Positions 6,993-10,939 of a DNA stretch of 10,939 nt are shown one piece after another. The stretch is from Gammaproteobacteria bacterium (lineage in GTDB: Bacteria; Pseudomonadota; Gammaproteobacteria; S012-40), in contig JAOUPJ010000107.1 of assembly GCA_029879945.1 (NCBI GenBank), positions 1 through 10,939 on the forward strand. Direction: 5' to 3'. Position numbers and translations under genes: made by a program. The notes beneath the pieces were generated by a model that saw nothing but the letters and a program-made list of their open reading frames with translations, had not been told where the DNA came from and searched no databases. Each line of letters opens with the position of its first letter. The stretch's first letter is position 1.

Positions 6993-7053
6993 GCCTCTTT
7001 TCATCCCTGTTTTATAGAGTAACGAGAGTCCAAGATCGACTCAGAGTTAGTCT

Positions 7054-10020
7054 ATGTTTAGGTACTGCCAACCCATCGTGTTACTTTCTCTCATCGCAGC
7101 GTTAACCGCTTGCGGTGGTGCGGATGATTCCGCCCAAGAATACAGTACCGACCCACAAGGTTTGCGACTTGTAAAACTATCACTAACGCCTCCCGTTTCG
7201 TCCACTCCGAAAGGAATGCGAACAACGTTTTCTGTTACGGGTATTTATTCGGACTCCAGCACCAAAGATCTTACAGGACTGGCACAATGGCAGATTAAAT
7301 CTCCCACAATCGCTGAAACATCAACAGAAGAGGCAGGCGCGTTCAAAGGATTGGAGACTGGCTCAACGCAAATCCGCGCATCTTACCTGGGTCTGGAAAC
7401 GTCCGCCTCCCTTACTGTCAGTTCTGCGACGCTCAGTTCTCTAGAAATACGACCCAAGTTCTCTGACGAAAAAAGCTTTATTCACGGTACCTCCTTGGCC
7501 TTGCAGGCCATTGGTCATTTCAGTGATTCAACGAGCCGGGATTTGTCAACACAGGTTTCCTGGAATGAGAGTGAACCATCGGTGGAAATCAGTGACAACG
7601 GATTACTGAGTACGCTTGGTGCTTCCCCCGATTCTGACGTCTCTTTTCTTGTCAACGCGTCGCATCCAGATTTGAGCAGCAGCAGTGCGCTACAGATCAA
7701 ACTGATACCCGACTCGATCACCGACCTGCAACTGCTTGGCAGCTATGATGACATTCATTTGCATGGAGAACGCAGCGTGCAAGTCTATGCAAACTATAGC
7801 AGTGGAAGAGCTGTGAATGTGTCATCAGAAACGAGCATAGAGAACAGTGCGCCGAACACACTCGACGTGAAGCTGGACTCCTCAAACAGCGTGCTGTTAA
7901 TCGGAAAATCAAGTGGTGATGCCCTACTCTCTTTTACCTTTTTGGAAAAGAAACTGGAAGAGACCATCACAGTGAACAGTTCCACCTTGAGTCAACTGGT
8001 GATTGAATCCGGTGGCACCACACTGGACATGGTTCTGGGAGAACGACGATCACTCAAGGCGGCAGCCTACTTCACAGACGGAAAAATTGAAGACGTGAGC
8101 AAGTCAGTTTTATGGACAAGCTCCGATGAACGACTGCTGCATGTAAGTAATAATGAAATCCATCGTGGTGAGCTTAGTGCTTTGGGATTGGGAAACGCCA
8201 GGGTTTCAAGCTCGTTAAACGGGCTTTCTACGGAGCTTGATGTAAAGGTCAATCCGCTTGACGTGAATCGCCTCGAAGTGTCTCCCGTTCAGAAACACTT
8301 GCTCCAGGGCTCGAAATCTCCTTTTAAAGCCACAGCAATCATATCCGGCTATTCACCTTTTGACGTGAGCGCACTTCCTGAACTCACATGGACTTCAAAC
8401 AACAGTGATGTCGCCAATGTCAGTAATCTTGAAGAGAATAAAGGACTAGTGAGCAGCAATCTAAACACTAGTGGCGACCTCGTAATCAGCGTGGAATATG
8501 CCGGAGTAACGGCGTCTAGTTCCTTGCAAGTACACAGCGCAGACGAATTGGCATCCATCCGGATCGAATCATCGCCATCAGTAATACATTTGGGACAACG
8601 ACACACATACAAAGCATTTGGCTACTTTAACGACGGTTCCCGCACTGAAATTAGCGACCTGGTACGCTGGATTTCAAAAGAAACCAAAATCATGGAGTCC
8701 GTCCCAGGCAGTGCGCCCGGAACATTTCGCGCCAAAACTACTGGCACCACGACTATACACGCTCTCTACAAGAATTTTAGTGCTCAATTTCCGGTTGATG
8801 TATTGAATGGCAGTTTGAGCCAAATTACCGTTACACCCGAAGCCGACAGTTTTATTGTTAGTACCGCGCACCAACTCAAGGCCTATGCGCACTATTTTTC
8901 TTCTGAGCTGAATATCAACTACAAAGTGGACATCACCGATCAGGCCCGCTGGAGCACGACTACTCCCCTGGTCGGTACATTTCCCAAGCCCCTTTCATCA
9001 CCGGGTCTGACTTATACTCTCGCACCGGGCTCCCTTGAAGTCGAGGCGAGCTTCGGAACACAAACGGCGGTTCAAACCTATACTGTAGTTGAAAATTTTT
9101 CCTCACTGGAAATTGAAAGCACTCTCACGACGCTGGAATACAGTCTGCCCCAGCAATTCAAGGCCTACGCCGTTCGCGCAGATGGTTCACGCATTGATGT
9201 GACGCATGCTGCGGAATGGTGGACCTCTGTACCCGATATAGTCCACATCGACAATACCTTCAATAGTGCGGGGCTCGCAACGGCTATACAGAAAAAGACA
9301 GGCGGCAGTGCAGTGATCAATGCCAGGTTTCATTCCATCAATGCAAGCAAAGAAGTATCGCTGAGCTACGATGCACTGCGCCCCATTTCCATCGCCATGA
9401 ATAGCGACGTGGATACAGTTTTGAGTGATGGTATTGATAAAGCAAACATTGCAATCAAGGTATTCGCGCTGGGCCCACAAAGCGTGATCAATGATGGGAC
9501 AGGGATAAAAGTGCATATATATGACGGAGCTAGTGAGCTGTCGTCGTATACGCTCAATACCAGCAACGGTTCCGTCAACCTGGATGTAAGCTGTGAGACG
9601 AATACGCGTCTGCAAATAAAGGCCTACCTGGAGTTGAGCCCGGAAATTGAAACTTCAGGCTACTTGAATTGCACCACGAACTTCAAAACGCTTTTTGCCA
9701 AATCGGGAATCGCCCTGTTGGATATCAACAATCTTGAAATTCAGGCTGGCAGCAAGATCACAATGAACTATCTCAGTATTACAAACCGCTTGTTTGACGT
9801 ACTCAGTTTTACATTCCGCGATACCGAAACGGTATTGATATACATTGATGACAACCCTGAGTTACTCAGCAGTTATATCCTCTCCGCAGGAGAAAAACTG
9901 AGCTACACTCACACCTTTGACACGGCAAGCCCGCTCAAGACCTACGAAATGAAATTCCGATTGAGAGATCAACGCACTGGCAGAGAATTTGATCTACCCT
10001 TGGCCGTCATTCCACAATAG
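7054..10020 (+). CDS. Large lipoprotein with about eight tandem Big_2-type Ig-like domains
   Basis: The 988-residue product begins with a lipoprotein signal (IVLLSLIAALTAC), giving a lipidated Cys20; Gly at the next position does not signal inner-membrane retention, so the outer membrane is likely. Residues about 37-773 form eight diverged repeats of about 90 residues, starting near 37, 127, 222, 312, 404, 498, 588 and 682. Each opens with a strand like LSSLEI or LSQLVI, then a segment like KAYAxFxDGSxxDVT, a Trp (W[TS]S or RW), and a closing strand. This is the pattern of bacterial Ig-like Big_2 domains. Residues about 775-880 look like a different, invasin-like Ig domain, with the only other cysteine pair (847 and 873) able to form a disulfide. 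The last hundred residues are another beta-rich module that I cannot name. Such proteins act as surface adhesins or structural spacers; the ligand is unknown. It is possibly cotranscribed with the small membrane protein gene upstream. The ribosome site is weak (GAG about 8 bases before the ATG). Confidence 0.88.
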   Translation: MFRYCQPIVLLSLIAALTACGGADDSAQEYSTDPQGLRLVKLSLTPPVSSTPKGMRTTFSVTGIYSDSSTKDLTGLAQWQIKSPTIAETSTEEAGAFKGLETGSTQIRASYLGLETSASLTVSSATLSSLEIRPKFSDEKSFIHGTSLALQAIGHFSDSTSRDLSTQVSWNESEPSVEISDNGLLSTLGASPDSDVSFLVNASHPDLSSSSALQIKLIPDSITDLQLLGSYDDIHLHGERSVQVYANYSSGRAVNVSSETSIENSAPNTLDVKLDSSNSVLLIGKSSGDALLSFTFLEKKLEETITVNSSTLSQLVIESGGTTLDMVLGERRSLKAAAYFTDGKIEDVSKSVLWTSSDERLLHVSNNEIHRGELSALGLGNARVSSSLNGLSTELDVKVNPLDVNRLEVSPVQKHLLQGSKSPFKATAIISGYSPFDVSALPELTWTSNNSDVANVSNLEENKGLVSSNLNTSGDLVISVEYAGVTASSSLQVHSADELASIRIESSPSVIHLGQRHTYKAFGYFNDGSRTEISDLVRWISKETKIMESVPGSAPGTFRAKTTGTTTIHALYKNFSAQFPVDVLNGSLSQITVTPEADSFIVSTAHQLKAYAHYFSSELNINYKVDITDQARWSTTTPLVGTFPKPLSSPGLTYTLAPGSLEVEASFGTQTAVQTYTVVENFSSLEIESTLTTLEYSLPQQFKAYAVRADGSRIDVTHAAEWWTSVPDIVHIDNTFNSAGLATAIQKKTGGSAVINARFHSINASKEVSLSYDALRPISIAMNSDVDTVLSDGIDKANIAIKVFALGPQSVINDGTGIKVHIYDGASELSSYTLNTSNGSVNLDVSCETNTRLQIKAYLELSPEIETSGYLNCTTNFKTLFAKSGIALLDINNLEIQAGSKITMNYLSITNRLFDVLSFTFRDTETVLIYIDDNPELLSSYILSAGEKLSYTHTFDTASPLKTYEMKFRLRDQRTGREFDLPLAVIPQ

Positions 10021-10026
10021 TTTTGC

Positions 10027-10939
10027 TCAGGAGTGCGGAATCGATTCCAATCCCGCCATATAAGGCTTTAACACCTCTGGAATTGTGATACTCCCATCTT
10101 CGTTCTGATAGTTTTCCATCACCGCCACCAGGGTGCGCCCTACGGCCAGTCCTGAGCCGTTCAGGGTATGAACCAGTTCAGGCTTGCCTGTTTGGGGATT
10201 GCGCCATCTGGCCATCATGCGTCGGGCCTGAAAGTCTTCGAAATTACTGCACGAAGAAATTTCTCGATAACAATTTTGTGCGGGCAACCACACTTCCAGA
10301 TCCAGGGTCTTGGCTGCCGAAAAGCCGATATCACCCGTGCAAAGGCTTAGTACACGATAGGGCAGTTCCAGTTTTTGTAAAATCGTTTCTGCGTGCCCAG
10401 TCAATTCTTCCAATGCCTGGTACGAGTCCTCCGGCTTTACGATCTGAACCATTTCCACTTTTTCAAATTGATGTTGTCGAATCAGTCCTCGTGTATCCTT
10501 TCCATAAGAACCGGCCTCACTTCTAAAGCAGGGGGTATGTGCTGTCATACGTAAAGGCAACTGGCTCTCTTCCAGTATTTCATTAGCAACAATATTGGTG
10601 ACTGGCACTTCCGCAGTAGGAATCAGGTAGAATTCATTTCCGCTCTCTGATTCGTGTGAAATGCGAAACTGGTCTTCTGCGAATTTTGGAAGTTGGCCTG
10701 TACCCAGTAAAGATTGACTGTTTACGATATAGGGCACATAGGTTTCGAGATAGCCATGTTCCGTGGTATGGGTATCCAGCATGAACTGAGTCAATGCCCG
10801 ATGCAGTCTGGCGATAGGGCCTTTGAACAAGGCAAAGCGAGAACCAGTGATTTTGCTGGCAGTTTCAAAATCGAACATGCCCAGCTTCTCACCCAGGTCC
10901 ACATGATCCTTGGGTTCAAAACTGAATTTCTTAGGCTCT
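10027..10939 (-). CDS. serS: Seryl-tRNA synthetase, C-terminal part; N-terminus beyond the window
   Basis: SerRS charges tRNA-Ser and tRNA-Sec with serine in the cytoplasm. The frame stays open to the right edge, beginning EPKKFSFEPKDHVDLGEKLG, so the GTG at 10902 is an internal codon and not the start. About 303 of the usual 425-430 residues are visible; the missing part is the N-terminal coiled-coil arm that grips the tRNA variable arm. The class II core is intact: TAEVP (visible residues 108-112), motif 2 around 137-151 (CFRSEAGSYGKDTRG), and motif 3 at 260-270 (NGSGLAVGRTL), followed by IPEVLKPYM. The stop codon is at 10029-10027, only 6 bases from the lipoprotein gene's stop codon on the other strand. 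Confidence 0.97.
   Translation of the reverse strand, partial: EPKKFSFEPKDHVDLGEKLGMFDFETASKITGSRFALFKGPIARLHRALTQFMLDTHTTEHGYLETYVPYIVNSQSLLGTGQLPKFAEDQFRISHESESGNEFYLIPTAEVPVTNIVANEILEESQLPLRMTAHTPCFRSEAGSYGKDTRGLIRQHQFEKVEMVQIVKPEDSYQALEELTGHAETILQKLELPYRVLSLCTGDIGFSAAKTLDLEVWLPAQNCYREISSCSNFEDFQARRMMARWRNPQTGKPELVHTLNGSGLAVGRTLVAVMENYQNEDGSITIPEVLKPYMAGLESIPHS

Noticed and set aside
9187..9615. 142-codon minus-strand open frame inside the lipoprotein gene
   Set aside because: It lies antisense to the Ig-repeat coding region, which continues without a break; no ribosome site or motif is evident.
10039..10050. GGAATCGATTCC palindrome near the 3' end of serS
   Set aside because: It lies within codons of SerRS and is short enough to occur by chance.

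Overview
This window looks like a chromosomal segment of a gammaproteobacterium. The evidence is an RF2 gene (prfB) that keeps the in-frame TGA frameshift and gives a 365-residue product with E. coli-like motif numbering, the prfB-lysS gene order, and gammaproteobacterial-type LysS and SerRS sequences. Base composition is moderate by eye. I see no rRNA, tRNA, CRISPR, insertion sequence or phage gene, so the background is ordinary housekeeping DNA with three or four accessory genes embedded in it.

Layout. At the left edge is the start of an exported protein on the minus strand (1-47). Next comes a large minus-strand gene (149-2608) with a rare architecture: an N-terminal CheW domain, a very long acidic linker with repeated Trp/Tyr motifs, one membrane segment, and a C-terminal LysM domain. 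A 288-base gap follows. It holds the promoter side of that gene, a doubtful 43-codon frame, and a perfect 16-bp inverted repeat just after lysS. The minus strand then carries, in transcription order, a low-molecular-weight tyrosine phosphatase (5562-6044), prfB (4445-5543, with programmed +1 frameshift) and lysS (2897-4411). Their spacing is tight (18 and 33 bases) and one good extended -10 promoter lies in front of the phosphatase, so they probably form one operon.

Divergent from the phosphatase, the plus strand has a small soluble protein of unknown function (6263-6550), a short single-pass membrane protein starting at a GTG with a clear ribosome site (6759-6992), and a 988-residue lipoprotein built of about eight tandem bacterial Ig-like (Big_2-type) domains (7054-10020). 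The lipoprotein gene runs into the 3' end of serS, which is on the minus strand and cut by the right edge; only 6 bases separate the two stop codons.

How they fit together: prfB, lysS and serS are core translation genes. The most interesting protein is the CheW-LysM fusion. Its predicted topology puts the chemotaxis scaffold domain in the cytoplasm and the peptidoglycan-binding domain in the periplasm, which would let it anchor a chemosensory or twitching array to the cell wall. The linker carries five xWxx[YW] motifs resembling the pentapeptides that chemoreceptors use to recruit CheR and CheB. The lipoprotein and the small membrane protein before it may form a cell-envelope pair of unknown role.
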